Source of the DNA: Taiwanofungus camphoratus
Lineage: Eukaryota; Basidiomycota; Agaricomycetes; Polyporales; Taiwanofungaceae
DNA length: 64,000 bases
Assembly: GCA_003999685.1 (NCBI GenBank)
Contig: CP021230.1
Location: 1,054,001-1,118,000, forward strand
Reading direction: 5' to 3'
The notes under the pieces were generated by a model. That model saw only the letters and a program-made list of their open reading frames with translations, was not told the DNA's origin and searched no databases. Shown piece by piece: positions 35,161-47,717 of this stretch (position 1 is its first letter; each line of letters begins with the position of its first letter). The translations under genes were made by a program, and so were the position numbers.

Positions 35161-35702
35161 TTTCTCGAACAAATCTCCGGTGATGATGAGAAATCCAGAA
35201 AGGCGCAGTCTCGGGTTGTTTTGTGAGCGGAACTTGACAAGGCTTCGACCACCAGAAGCTACTGCCAATTTACTTCCCAGCTACAGCGCTGCACTTCAAG
35301 TTGTAAGCACACGCCTGTACATGGTGGGAATGGTGGAGAAAACCAATTCGGGAAATATGCCGAGTACCGCAGCTTGCAGTAGGCTGATTGCAGCGTGTAC
35401 CTCCCATCAACAATACGCTTGTACCTGGACAGAAATAACCGCCCAGATCAATTTCTATTCGACACTTAGAGCGGTAAAAATCTAGGGTTACCCATTCCTG
35501 TGGAAGCTTCTGACCAAATGAGAAAGAAAGAACCAAGTTGCGAAGACGAAGTCCCGAATGCCTGTTCAAGTTTTTCTCATCTCTCGCTTACGACAATATT
35601 TCTACGCGAACCGTGCTCGCACGTCCACCTGTTCGTCCTTACCACCACCATCTCTCGTCTCATTTTCGACCGTAAGATTTCCTTGTTGAACGACCGCACA
35701 CC
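35161..35702. other. Divergent promoter gap
   Basis: The bases just before 35703 are pyrimidine-rich (CACCACCATCTCTCG), as in many fungal promoters. No other feature is supported. Confidence 0.45.
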
Positions 35703-36611
35703 ATGACTTCGCGCTCGGACCGAATTGAACAGGTCAGTCCTTGTAAGACACAGCTGACTCTACTACCTGACCTCTACCAATCGAAACAGATATTCCAGCG
35801 AGTGGAGGAGGAGAGTGAACGCCGCGCACAGGCAGAGCATGCGGAACGCTCCGACCCCGCGCAGAATGTTCTCACTATGATAAGTCCCGCTGCAGCCGCC
35901 ACGTTGCGGGTACCCAGAGAGCGACGAAGGGGCAGCGTAACGGTTTCACGATTCGGTCAAGTGAGTGCCTTGTTCTCATCCTGCCGCGCCAAGGCAGAGA
36001 ACTTACACATTTATGCAGTCGGCAGAGTCTTCCCCAGAGGCATCAGACAAGCCATGTGGCACACCAACAAGTGTGTCGTTTATCGTGCAGAAGACAGGAT
36101 TCTACCAAGCTCAGACGCAGGTCTGTCATTTTTTTTCCCATCGCAACGCACTCGACTCTCACTCCGATACCTAAATCAGACTGGGAGCGCAGACTCGCTA
36201 GCGTCGGCTACGGACGACGCAGGGGCGCACGATCACGTTGACGAGGAGCAATTCATCCAAGTGGAGAACATTGCGGGTAAACAATCGATTTCGAAGGCGA
36301 TCTCGCGCAGGCTGTCACGCAGCAAGACGCGGTCGAGAGACGTGCTGTCGAGCGCGAACAGCAGCGTCATCATCGGCGTCTCGGTGGAGGAGGCCACGGT
36401 CGAGCATGAGGCGCACGACGATGCGGAAGGGCGGGCGGGCACTTCGGTGGCATACTGCCCCGCCACGCTGCCACGACGAGAGTCGCGGGGAAGCGTGGCG
36501 GGCGAAAAGGGAGAAAGGGGCGCCGCGGGCGGGTGGCTGGGCAAGGCGAAGGGCTTAACACATAAGTTCCGGCGGAAAAGCATACCTGTCTTGTCGCAGA
36601 CCTCTTCTTGA
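35703..36611 (+). CDS. Hypothetical disordered protein
   Basis: Exon 1 encodes MTSRSDRIEQ. It joins across introns to IFQRVEEESERRAQAEHAER, then a short exon ending RRGSVTVSRFGQ, then SAESSPEASDKPCGTP and VSFIVQKTGFYQAQTQ. A long last exon follows with repeated Arg-Ser motifs (SKAISRRLSRSKTRSRDVL, RRESRGSVAGEKG, KFRRKSIPVLSQTSS). The product is rich in Ser, Arg and Glu and probably unstructured. The RRxS sites are the kind PKA could phosphorylate, which is only a motif match. I recognise no domain. Confidence 0.62.
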   Translation: MTSRSDRIEQVSPCKTQLTLLPDLYQSKQIFQRVEEESERRAQAEHAERSDPAQNVLTMISPAAAATLRVPRERRRGSVTVSRFGQVSALFSSCRAKAENLHIYAVGRVFPRGIRQAMWHTNKCVVYRAEDRILPSSDAGLSFFFPSQRTRLSLRYLNQTGSADSLASATDDAGAHDHVDEEQFIQVENIAGKQSISKAISRRLSRSKTRSRDVLSSANSSVIIGVSVEEATVEHEAHDDAEGRAGTSVAYCPATLPRRESRGSVAGEKGERGAAGGWLGKAKGLTHKFRRKSIPVLSQTSS

Positions 36612-37262
36612 TGGAGCTGGCCCTGCCATCCTAGTTCACTATTTCTTGACATTTTTCATGACATCTTCACGCATTTGCATCGCATTCCTCCATTCTTGCA
36701 GCATCAGCACTGGTTCCTTTGCTCTGTCGTGTCTTGTTCTGCGCCCCCGCTATCGTACCACTACTTATCGCTCATGCATCGCACATGTCGTTTTAGCAAT
36801 GCCACCCATCGGTTCTCTGCATGTTGAAGTTCCTTCTAGTCTGGCACTGAGCGCTAGGAATCAATGTTTCAGAAAATGGCACGTGAATTTCATGTGACGC
36901 CGCCCGACATCACATTGGAGTGGCAATTCCCTCTTCCAGCCTGGTTTTGCCAGTGACAATTAGACCGTTCACAAAAGGGATGGCTCGGAAAACAAGCTGT
37001 ATGTTTTAATGTTGATGAATGTGAATTTCCTTCCTGCCTTCTGTATCCCAGTGTTACTCCTCGCTCACAGCACTCAATCAGCGCAGGAACCTGGCTGTTC
37101 GGACTTCCACCTTCTATTTCCACCTATCTAGGCAAGATTCTATTAATCAGGATGAGCTGTATGCACATGAGCGCTGAAGATACAATTTTGTTATCTCCAC
37201 GTAGTCAATCTCCTACCCCTGTATTTGTTCGCCATCCTTTCCAACCAACTCTGTATAACAGT
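36612..37262. other. Intergenic gap
   Basis: A gap of 650 bp between two same-strand hypothetical genes. No gene, RNA or repeat is supported. Confidence 0.45.
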
Positions 37263-38222
37263 ATGTCTTGTCCAACCGATACTTCACCGCCATCCTTAAC
37301 CCACGGTGTAAGTCCCGCGTACTAAGGTGTATCGTGGAAGCTTGTTTTGACTATCACATATTTGAAATAGTTTGTCCCACACTGGATCTACGAGTCTATG
37401 ACAGTGGATGTGCCGGCGCAGTTTTTCGCACCTTCAACAAGCACTGGACCGTTTCCAGATTCCGTCGTTCTTTCGACGCCCACATCTTCACATTTATCAA
37501 TGTCTGATGACGAAGATGAGGATACAACTCTTCATGAAGCCGATCACGACAGGGCCAGGTCACACCGCAACCACATCCTCTCATCCTTCTATCCTTTTTT
37601 TGATGTCTCGTGTCTGGACGCACTCGACGATCAACTTTTGCTGTCACCGATCGACTCCTTTGCCGACGTGTGCTACGCGCAGTCGGTCTGCGACGGAGAC
37701 GAACGGCGCCCGGGACATGTCGGTTCGCATTCGTGGGAGACCGCTCTCTCCGCTACGGGAACGCTAGCCGCAGCCCATGGCCGAAGAGACTCGGACGACG
37801 AGTCGGACAGCGTCTCTGATTTAGAGCTCGGGACACCGACGCATACACACGGCGTGCCAAAATGGGGCGAGGAGATCGCATCACAGGGCTTCTCCGAGAT
37901 CGAAGAGACGAAACACGTCCGATTCGTGAGTCAGACGGTTCTAGCGTGCTGGATGCCCTCGACCTGATTCGTGCTCCCTTGCTCGAAGGCGCAGCTGTCC
38001 CCCGCGGTGAAAAGCGAAACCACCGTCCGGAGTCGGGTATTCTGTGACCCGGACACTGAGATCGCCTTCCTCTTCTCCAGCGCACCTCCTGATCCGACCC
38101 AGTCAGTGCACTTCTTCCCGATGTGGTCCGAAGAGCCCCGACCAGAGAGAAGCCTACTGAGAGCTTCCACCAACGTCCTGATGCGCAGCCTAGCTGGGCT
38201 GCGCGCAGGTCTACATCGATGA
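37263..38222 (+). CDS. Hypothetical protein, acidic N-terminal half
   Basis: Exon 1 (MSCPTDTSPPSLTHG) ends at a GTAAGT donor. The next exon begins FVPHWIYESMTVDVPAQFF and runs through a Ser/Asp-rich stretch (SMSDDEDEDTTLHEADHD) and SSFYPFFDVSCLDALDDQ. A GTGAGT donor follows KHVRF. The last exon gives SPAVKSETTVRSRVFC, FLFSSAPPDPTQSVHFFP and ends RSLAGLRAGLHR at 38222. The acceptor of the last intron could be either of two close AGs. No family is recognised. The KHVRF element recalls protein phosphatase 1 docking motifs (RVxF-like), a weak hint only. Confidence 0.55.
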
Positions 38223-38623
38223 CACACGTTCGTTTCTTGCCATACCTATCTTGAGATTTCTCTCGATCTACATTCATTTGTCGTCCTAATGTACCCAAAC
38301 TCACCTACTAAAAGTCGCACCCTAGACATGTATTCAAGTCTTGTATATCCCCTTGTCTTCGTAATACCAGTATGTAGCGTAGAATGCGGGCTAGTATCCG
38401 GAAGCTAGATCCAGCAAGTCTCGTTACTGTATCCTCCCTGTACAATCTACACCCCACAACGTTATTCTCTCACTTATTATCTATCATCCTATTGAAATGT
38501 CAGGTGAGATTGAATAGATCGAACCACAATATTCGAAGAACCAGCAAACGCTAGATATTCAAGTCAGGATGCAACTTCAATTATCCCTTGTAAACAAAAC
38601 TCACGCAACAAAGACACTCTTCG
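38223..38623. other. Convergent 3' gap
   Basis: A 400-bp AT-rich spacer between two convergent genes. Nothing else is seen. Confidence 0.45.
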
Positions 38624-39985
38624 CTAAGGCAGCCAATGCTCCCTTTTTCCGTCGCCTATGATATCTGGACCGTGGCCATAGCAAGTGATTCGTAAACGTG
38701 TTCCCTGGGCTTGCAACTTCGGTAGAAGAGATGCGACAGCCTCAATTGCATCGTCCAACCAGCTATCGTGTGCCACCTGAACATTAAAAATGGCGGTAAC
38801 GGTCAGTTGAGGCAGCCTTTGCGCCAATTGCGCCAACTTCGCGTCAATTTTCCACCAATCCAAATAATCGAGATTGATATTAGTAGATATGACATCGGCG
38901 AGTTCAATCACGATTTCTGGTAGTTCGATGGAGCGGATTTGGCCGAGAAGCATGGGCAGGTAGGTGTACAAAGATCTCGTGTGCGAATCATTGCACCTAA
39001 TATGCAACGATGAGAGGCGGCGAACAAGTGAGATTGAAAAATCTTCCGGAAGTGCCACTACATACGTAGGTATCAGCATTGATATACTAGACATAATCAA
39101 TACGCAGAACCTACCGCTTCCCTCATGCTCAAGATTCTGGTCGCTGAGGTCCAGAAACCAGTCCATGAACCGGATTACCCTTCGTACTGACTGATCGACC
39201 ACCCGCAGATCTCCGTCCAATGAGTGAGTGAGCCAAGTAAGTCTGTCAAGATATAACTCGAAAGCGGGACTCAAAAGCCATGCTGCAGTAACGAGGGCAA
39301 TATATGAGGTCGCATCGGTATCGAGACTCTTGATTCGGGCACTCTTGCTACTCTCATGACGCCAAGAGAGACTTCTCGATGCGGACAACGTTGTCTTTTG
39401 AGCCCATGTCGTATACGATAGATGGACCTCATCAAGCCTAGGAAACGCAGAAAGTAGTTGAAGGATATCAGTGAATTCGCTGAACGCGACCGAACGAAGT
39501 TCCAAAGAACGGATCATGGGAGATATTGTCAAGAAGCAGTTCCATGTTTCATCCTGCAGTGGTTCCAGGTCCCAGCGCAAATTGCTCAGGCTCAGGCGTT
39601 CGACGCTGTGGAACCTCTTCAGCAAACGCTGCACTCGGTGGTCGTTCCAGCTCTCCCCAGTGCCGTTCTCTGGATCTGACCCCCGCGTGGCAATAGTGAG
39701 CACGCGGACCCAGTCGGCAATCCCTCGTGAAGACACGACGAAGGAGTCTAGAAGGGATTCGAGGGCGATGCAGTCATTCGGACCGTGCAAGTCGATGGCC
39801 CGATACTTATGCATTCGTGCCGTCGGAAGCCATGCCCGACATGTTAAGCTGCAAGCTGCGAGGGCGTGACCGTCAGGCCAAAGGTAATCGACAATGTAAT
39901 CGCACAGCTCGAGAGGAAGTTTCGAGCAGACTATGCCTTGCATTCCAGTAGGTACTATAACGAGATCAGACGACAGCCTTGGCAT
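38624..39985 (-). CDS. F-box-like protein
   Basis: The N-terminal part reads LPLELCDYIVDYLWPDG then LAACSLTCRAWLPTARMHKY, a classic agaricomycete F-box. The rest has weak LRR-like strands (VERLSLSNLRWDLEPL, MIRSLELRSVAFSEFTDIL, RLDEVHLSYTTW, IRSIELPEIVIELADV). The whole stretch is open, but 39114-39058 looks like a 57-nt intron (GTAGGT..TATGTAG) without stops. Removing it joins EHEGSG to VALPEDFSISLVRRL. The protein is therefore about 434 residues if spliced and 453 if not. The start may be at 39985 or at the Met 15 residues later (MQGIVCSKLPLE). Confidence 0.8.
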   Translation of the reverse strand: MPRLSSDLVIVPTGMQGIVCSKLPLELCDYIVDYLWPDGHALAACSLTCRAWLPTARMHKYRAIDLHGPNDCIALESLLDSFVVSSRGIADWVRVLTIATRGSDPENGTGESWNDHRVQRLLKRFHSVERLSLSNLRWDLEPLQDETWNCFLTISPMIRSLELRSVAFSEFTDILQLLSAFPRLDEVHLSYTTWAQKTTLSASRSLSWRHESSKSARIKSLDTDATSYIALVTAAWLLSPAFELYLDRLTWLTHSLDGDLRVVDQSVRRVIRFMDWFLDLSDQNLEHEGSGRFCVLIMSSISMLIPTYVVALPEDFSISLVRRLSSLHIRCNDSHTRSLYTYLPMLLGQIRSIELPEIVIELADVISTNINLDYLDWWKIDAKLAQLAQRLPQLTVTAIFNVQVAHDSWLDDAIEAVASLLPKLQAQGTRLRITCYGHGPDIIGDGKREHWLP

Positions 39986-40489
39986 CTGGACCTCCTGACC
40001 GCAGAACTAACCTTGATCTTTCCAATTGGCTCTTGTCTGGAACTGACGGGGTAAAAAACGGAAGCAGCCGGGGCACCTTGCGGGGGTGGGTGCGGAGAAA
40101 GAAGAGTCTGAGCGGGGAACGGGCGGGGGCAGAGCGGCCGATTCCTTTCGGACGACGTTCGGACTCACGGAATGATATGTTTTGGCTCGCCTCTTGGCTC
40201 GTCTAGACGTTTTGGCGTAGTGGAGACGATTTCACATGCTTACCCCGCATCCTCGAATCAGCAACCCATGACTCGTTAGGGGACGTTCAAAAGGCTCTTG
40301 TCTTAATATGCTGTGTCTCCATCCTCATCCCGCCAGCGCATTGGCGCTTTTGTCATTATTGCTTTGTTGCTAGGCGGTAGTGCTCACATAGCCTATGGTA
40401 ATAAATCTCAGTTGTACGACTTCCGCAGTGTTTAACTTGTCACTATGCAGCCATATCATCAAGAAACTGCCTAATTACAGGAGGTCAGC
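39986..40489. other. Divergent promoter gap
   Basis: It lies between the F-box gene and SFC1. The part at 40060-40150 is G-rich (GGGGTGGGTGCGG and similar). No clear regulatory site is recognised. Confidence 0.45.
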
Positions 40490-41720
40490 ATGTCGCGTTC
40501 AAACGATAAGAAGCCTGTCGGCTTCGCAATCCAATTGACTGCAGGGGGTGCGGCTGGTGCCATGGAGGCAGTAAGTGATGTTGACTGTTCTGTTGCTTAA
40601 GGTACTAAGAGTATGCTCATAGCTTTGTTGCCAACCGCTGGACACCATCAAAGTCCGTATGCAGCTGTCAAAGTCAGGAAGGGCACCAGGGGTGGGTACG
40701 CTTATCCATTGCATGCCCCCCGCCTAGCTCACGAAATCGATCTAAGACGAAACCGCGAGGCTTTGTTGCTACCGGGCTCATGATAGTACGGAGGGAGACA
40801 CCACTGGCATTGTATAAGGGTCTTGGGGCTGTTCTGTCTGGTATCGTTCCGAAAATGGCTATTCGATTTGCAAGCTTCGAGACATATAAGAAACGGCTGG
40901 CAGATAAGGAGACCGGCCAGACAAGTCTCGGCAATATTTTCATCGGTTCGTCTTCTCTATGTGATCCACAGCGATTCCAGAGCTTACGGTCTCGTCAGCG
41001 GGTTTGGGAGCCGGAACCACGGAGGCCATTATGGTAGTAACACCAATGGAAGTGGTCAAGATTCGCCTTCAGGCGCAACAACATTCCCTAGCAGACCCAC
41101 TGGAAACTCCACAGTATCGTAACGCAGGTCATGCGGTATACACCATCATACGCGAAGAGGGAGTTAGTGCACTGTACCGTGGAGTGACGTTGACCGCGTT
41201 ACGGCAGGCAACAAATCAAGGTAAGCCTCGTCCATGCCTGGAACTGTGTAGAAGTGGAAACGCTGATCATCTCATCAAGGCGCGAATTTCACGGCGTACC
41301 AGGAATTAAAGAAGTGGGCACACCGGATGCAGCCGGACTTGTCTGACCTCCCTTCATATCAGCATATGGCTATTGGCCTCATATCAGGGGCTATGGGCCC
41401 CTTCTCCAACGCCCCTATCGACACTATAAAGACCCGTCAGTCCTTTGTGTGCTGGCATCTCTTTCCATCTCTCACGTAAATAACCTCTAGGGCTGCAAAA
41501 ATCGACCGCTGTGCCAGGAACGACCGCCTTCCAGCGTATCGCCGCCATTGCAGGCGAGATGTGGAGGCAAGAAGGCTTCCGCTCGTTCTACAAAGGCATC
41601 ACCCCGCGCGTGCTGCGTGTCGCCCCCGGCCAGGCGATCGTCTTCGCGGTATACGAGAGGGTGCGCAAGCTCATCGAGACGATGCAAGGGTCGTCAGAGG
41701 ACGGAATGTATAGCGAGTGA
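40490..41720 (+). CDS. SFC1: Mitochondrial succinate/fumarate carrier (SFC1/ACR1)
   Basis: Sfc1 swaps cytosolic succinate for matrix fumarate, linking the glyoxylate cycle to gluconeogenesis on acetate, ethanol or fatty acids. Spliced exons match the yeast protein along its length. Repeat 1 has LTAGGAAGAMEALCCQPLDT and IKVRMQLSKSG, then LALYKGLGAVLSGIVPKMAI. Repeat 2 has AGLGAGTTEAIMVVTPMEVV, KIRLQAQQHS and VSALYRGVTLTALRQATNQG. Repeat 3 has LISGAMGPFSNAPIDTIKTR and GITPRVLRVAPGQAIVF. All three PxD/ExxKxR carrier signatures are present. The ATG at 40490 is the natural start (MSRSNDKKPVGFAIQ). Introns are about 50-70 nt. Confidence 0.95.
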
Positions 41721-42612
41721 TGGGGCATTCCGTGTCGAGTCAGCGCTGGAGGGATTCGCGGGAGGAAGACGCCTTTACGTCGCGGCGGTTGCATCGCAAC
41801 TCGCGATCCACCGGGCATACGAACAGCGATCCGCGACTCGCCGCCCGCGATCTGTGATCGAAGGACATGTACGTCTGTACAAATATGTGTGGCGAATTTT
41901 ATAGAGTCAATAAATCAATGTCTACATCAGAGCACACGTACGATCCTTTCCAGCTTGTGTGTTGAACACATCGCACCTAGTTAACCTTTGGTCTTTGGAC
42001 CAATGGTGTGGGTAGATGATTCTCATCATTCTGGGTATAATCCTTTATACTCATGCTACTTATGAGAAGGAGAGATTCTGAAGTAGTGTGAGTAGAAGGG
42101 ATTGTACCCGGAATGAGAAAATCAGTCCTATGGGCATCTAGGACTCAAGCACCTCTTGGCCTTGTTACATGTTGTGTGCAGGCCAATCTTTGACAGATTG
42201 GTGCCGCAGCTCATGGCAAGTGGATAAGAGTTGAGCCATAGATGCCCTAGTGACCACGTTGTTTTCAAGGTTTTACACATTTTCGTAATAGAAGGCTCGC
42301 CTTGAAGCACGTTGCAGTAACAATCTCTCACATGCTGAACAGGCTTTGCCAAAAGGAGTAACAACCTGCCAAAAAGGATGATGAAACATCATCACTGTTG
42401 TTGCATTCGCATGATGATGTCCGAGTCTTTGCCTCACTGCCATGCACTGTGAAGATGAGTGTGCTTCTATATGCCTCTTTGCATTTGAATTCAAGTCATA
42501 GAAAGATAAAAGCTCAGCCAAAAGTCATGTTTTCTGGCACTCATTCCCTGGAGTTTCTCACTGGGTCTGATTCTGCTCAAAGCCAGAAAGATCAACTACT
42601 ACATTTTTTGCA
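41721..42612. other. Intergenic gap upstream of the homeodomain-like gene
   Basis: Minus-strand frames at 42128-42364 and 42273-42521 show ordinary-looking but unrecognised peptide sequence with many Cys and His. I cannot tell whether they are relics of a gene or chance. No RNA gene or repeat is seen. Confidence 0.4.
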
Positions 42613-43617
42613 ATGCAGCAGAGTACAACACCAACAGATACACCACTTTCCAAGTCATCTCGCACGGTCAGTCGCAGGCATTTAACCACTGCTGGAACAG
42701 TTCTATTACATAGTGAGTGAAAGTGTGCTGTGCACCCCTCGCAGCTCTCATGTTTTGGCAAATTGTATTTATGCATACGTTTGACAGAATTTTATGCAAC
42801 CAAGAGATATCCAACTGCCCGTGAAAGGCAACAACTTTTTCAGCAGCTCACGGCATTACCGGGCTGTGAGTGGTACTCTGAGAAGAATCTATCAAACTGG
42901 TTCTCGAGCTCACGTAGGCGCGAGAATCAATTGAAAGAAGAGCAACTCGCCAATAGTCTGTTTTTTTATAATATTTCTTCATCCTATGGCTAAGTTCAGT
43001 GTCATACACTTATACAGCTGCAAAGTGTACCAGTCTGAAGCAGTTGGTACGGGATAATCCTGATCCCACAATGAGTATGGTCAGGATCTGGGCGAAGCAG
43101 CTGGAGATGAATCCCCTGGATATATGTGGTTATTTATTGTCAGAGAATGCTTATTGGACCTCCGGTCATGAATCACATGGCTGTGCAAGTACCAGTAATT
43201 ATTCTCTGTCCTTGGAACCTGAAGAGTACAGCTTGCCTGTGGTAAGTCCGGGTCTTGGAAATATCAAAAGCTACTAACTTTTCATGCTGGTTCCAGGTGA
43301 GCTATTCAGGAATCTGTGGGGATAGTCCTCCCGCCTGGTATCCCCTAGTGAAACAGCCAGAAGAGGCTATCTTCAGCTGTCCGCCGCCTGAGGTGGTGAT
43401 TCAGCAGCATTTAAGGGCCAACTCATTCCTTCCAGACATTATTCCGGGTGCTGGTCCTGAGACTTGTACACCACGCGACCTTTTGCATGTCGAGAGACAG
43501 CTTAATCAGTATGGTGAACAGTGCACCATAATGAGGATGGAACAGGGGAGCTCCAATGCCTATTGGCAATGGAATGCTATTGATAGTGAGAATCACACCA
43601 TACATGAGCACATTTAA
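42613..43617 (+). CDS. Homeodomain-like protein with divergent recognition helix
   Basis: Exon 1 (MQQSTTPTDTPLSKSSRTVS) reaches a GTGAGT donor. A later acceptor (TTTGACAG) restores the homeodomain: LLHKFYATKRYPTARERQQL then FQQLTALPGCEWYSEKNLSN. The third helix is WFSSSRRREN. In normal homeodomains this reads WFxNxR and the Asn (position 51) contacts adenine; here it is Ser, while Trp48, Phe49 and Arg53 are kept. Two more introns follow: after QLAN, with acceptor TATACAG, and after YSLPV, with a TACTAAC branch site. The remaining ~200 residues show no known domain. It may bind DNA differently or not at all. It is not obviously a mating-type HD1 or HD2 gene. Confidence 0.75.
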
Positions 43618-43707
43618 CCCTACTAGACAACATAATCCATACACCATACATACTACAGCGGAGATAGTACAACAGAATGAGTCACTCAGCATAATAAAAA
43701 TATCTTG

Positions 43708-45314
<1,607 letters not shown>

Positions 45315-45585
45315 CTTGAAGCGAAATGAATTGTTTGCGACCTAGTCCCGCGCGATCTCCATCTTGTCACGAGGTCGGGATATTATGTAGAGGAAGGATA
45401 CAAAGCAACAATATTGTGGTAAATATGAGCAACTTATGACCGGTCACGTCCCTTCATTCATTCGTGCATGATATTGACCTTCGATGCTCTGAGGTCTAGG
45501 CAAGGATCGTCCCAATTTGTATACAATTGAAAAGAATGTACACTGGCAGTGTTCATGTGGAGGAATGGTCTGAAACGATTTCGAT

Positions 45586-47632
45586 ATGCCCACATCTACT
45601 ACAGTGGGACACTGGTCCTCGGTACTTGTCTTGGTATTTTTTGTGCTTTCCAGTCGGTCTGCATCACTCAATCTCCTTAGACGACGCTGATAAAGTTCAC
45701 GTCTCTGACAGATATAGCGGTCGTCTTGCCTTCGCATTTACCTATCCCTAGGGTGCTTTGTAGAAGAGCCGCCAATACCTTAGTTGCTCTGCGAGTCATA
45801 TCTCCAGATCTCGAACCTGTGAAGAAATCACTTGTCCCTCTGAACTTCATCACAGTACCGTTCTTTTCAGTACTTATCTTGTTGATAACCGGTGCCATTG
45901 ATGGGACCGTTGTACGGGGTGGAATTGTAGGCTCTAATGGAGTCAGGCCTTTGGACATCATGGCGTTGTTCATTTCTCTGGTAACTTGATTACGAGAGCT
46001 GGGCTGCGCATCTTTTGACCTGCTGGCTCTCGTAGGCGTATTTGGCCATTTCCTTGGACGCAACAGGGTTACTGCGATTCCTAGCTTTCTGGGTGGTCCG
46101 CACAGGTGGCTCGTCTGGTCGTAGGCTCTTCACATATCTCTACGTTTTCTTCTTGGCATGCGGCGTAGTTGTCGGTAACGTATGTGTTTCTCGCCGCATG
46201 ATGGTCTGTAATCGCCGACTAGATCTGAAAATTCCCCTTCGTCAAGGATCCAGTGATTCTCTCTGGTACTGCCTTCCTGGCATACTTAACAAGAGTTTCG
46301 GGGTGAGTCAGGCTGCCGTTATTTACAGGTATCGGGCTAGATGTCACTGTAGCATCTCATGTCCAACGGCTTGGATTTTCTCTCAATTTGCTGCTGCCAA
46401 TATGGGTACGTCATCTTGGATGAACATGCACAGATTGACATGCTCAAAATTGTTGTATTTTTTTTTCATAACAGCGTCTGTAGTCCTCATATCTTCAAAC
46501 CCCACCAATCTCGTTTTGTCAGGCGCGTTTTCCCTGTCCTTCGTCACTTACACGGCGCATTGCTTCATCCCGTTCCTCTTTGCTGCCATCTTCGTCTATC
46601 CAGTTCTCGTTTTGGGCTTATTCCGCTCTCGTGACATGATCCCACGCTCCATCAGCCTTGGTGTTGCTGACGGTGAAGACTTTGGTACAACAATGGTTGA
46701 TAAACGAGGGGCCATCTTCGGCAGTGTCTTACTCCTGGTCACCTTGGGTACCTTGGTGGGCACCAGTGTTGTTGGTGTTCCTGTCTGGGAGGTAACGGTC
46801 CCTCCGGCTATTATCATGTTTATGCGGGATCTACACCACGATTGGACCAGACATGCACCTGACCGCTCTCGGTTTCCCCAAGAGGCTATCTCTCGTCAGA
46901 CTGGTGGGACATCGGCGGAGGATCAGATGGAACTGCAAATACTTCCTTCCGGACCCCAATCGTCGCAGGCTATTTCGACAAAGCCACCAACGACTCTTCT
47001 GTATATAGCAGAACACTGCCTCGGCGTCGTATCGTCTACATTCCCCACCGTTTTGGCTGTTGTGCGACGGCTCCCTTTCGCCCTCGTTCCCTTTGCCTTC
47101 CTTATGTTCATTCTCGTGCAAGGGTTGTCCAGTAAAGGCTGGATAGAACTCTTCGCTCGATGGTGGAAATCATGGACCGACAGAACTGGCGTGTTAGGCG
47201 CTGTGGGTGGTATGGGATTCCTAGCGTGTATATTCTGTAATGTCTGTTCATATCAGGCTCTTCACTAGTCTAGATGAACTGTACTGATATTTGATAGTAC
47301 AGGTATGCGGTACTAACATTGGTGCGACCATTCTCTTGGCGCGTATGATCCAGCTCTGGATTTCGTATCATGGCGGAAGCGAGCCTCTGAATCCTCGTAC
47401 TCGAGAAGGCGCCATCTATGCACTGGCGCTCGGTTCAAATTACGGAGCTTTTACACTGACTTTCTCAGCCTCGCTGGCGGGTCTGTTGTGGCGGCGAATC
47501 CTTCACCAGAAAGGGATTCACGTTCGGCCTATGCAGTTTCTAAGGTTGAATCTACCGATTGCATTCACCGCAATGTCTGTTTCCTCAGCAGTTCTCGTCG
47601 CTCAGATATACATAGTGTACCGTCACAATTAG
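45586..47632 (+). CDS. ArsB/CitMHS-type ion transporter
   Basis: A polytopic membrane protein of the ion-transporter superfamily. Exon 1 (MPTSTTVGHWSSVLVLVFF) joins to IAVVLPSHLPIPRVLCRRAA. Then come LIDGTVVRGG-like segment GAIDGTVVRGG, PLDIMALFISLAYLAISLDA, TGLLRFLAFWVV, ANMASVVLISSNPTNLVLSG and, after the loop, the second bundle with NVCGTNIGATILLARM and YALALGSNYGAFTLTFSASL. Two half-repeats, each with an Asn-Pro/Asn-Thr or Gly-Ser-Asn loop, are typical of ArsB/NhaD/CitMHS. I count about ten membrane spans. The substrate could be arsenite, silicate or a carboxylate; sequence alone does not decide. Some six introns are needed, and the first exon is inferred. Confidence 0.82.
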
Positions 47633-47717
47633 CCTCAATATCTGATACAGCACTGTTCTAGGATACAAAATATAAGCGGTGCAACACAAAAGCAAGAGAT
47701 ATACGATATACAAAATC

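Noticed and set aside
36233-36652. Antisense open frame over the hypothetical gene at 35703-36611
   Set aside because: It mirrors the Ser/Arg-rich last exon and has no domain; the + strand frame is linked to upstream exons by good splice sites.
42613-43617. Mating-type homeodomain gene
   Set aside because: There is no divergent HD1/HD2 pair and no flanking mating-locus gene such as MIP, and the recognition helix is atypical.
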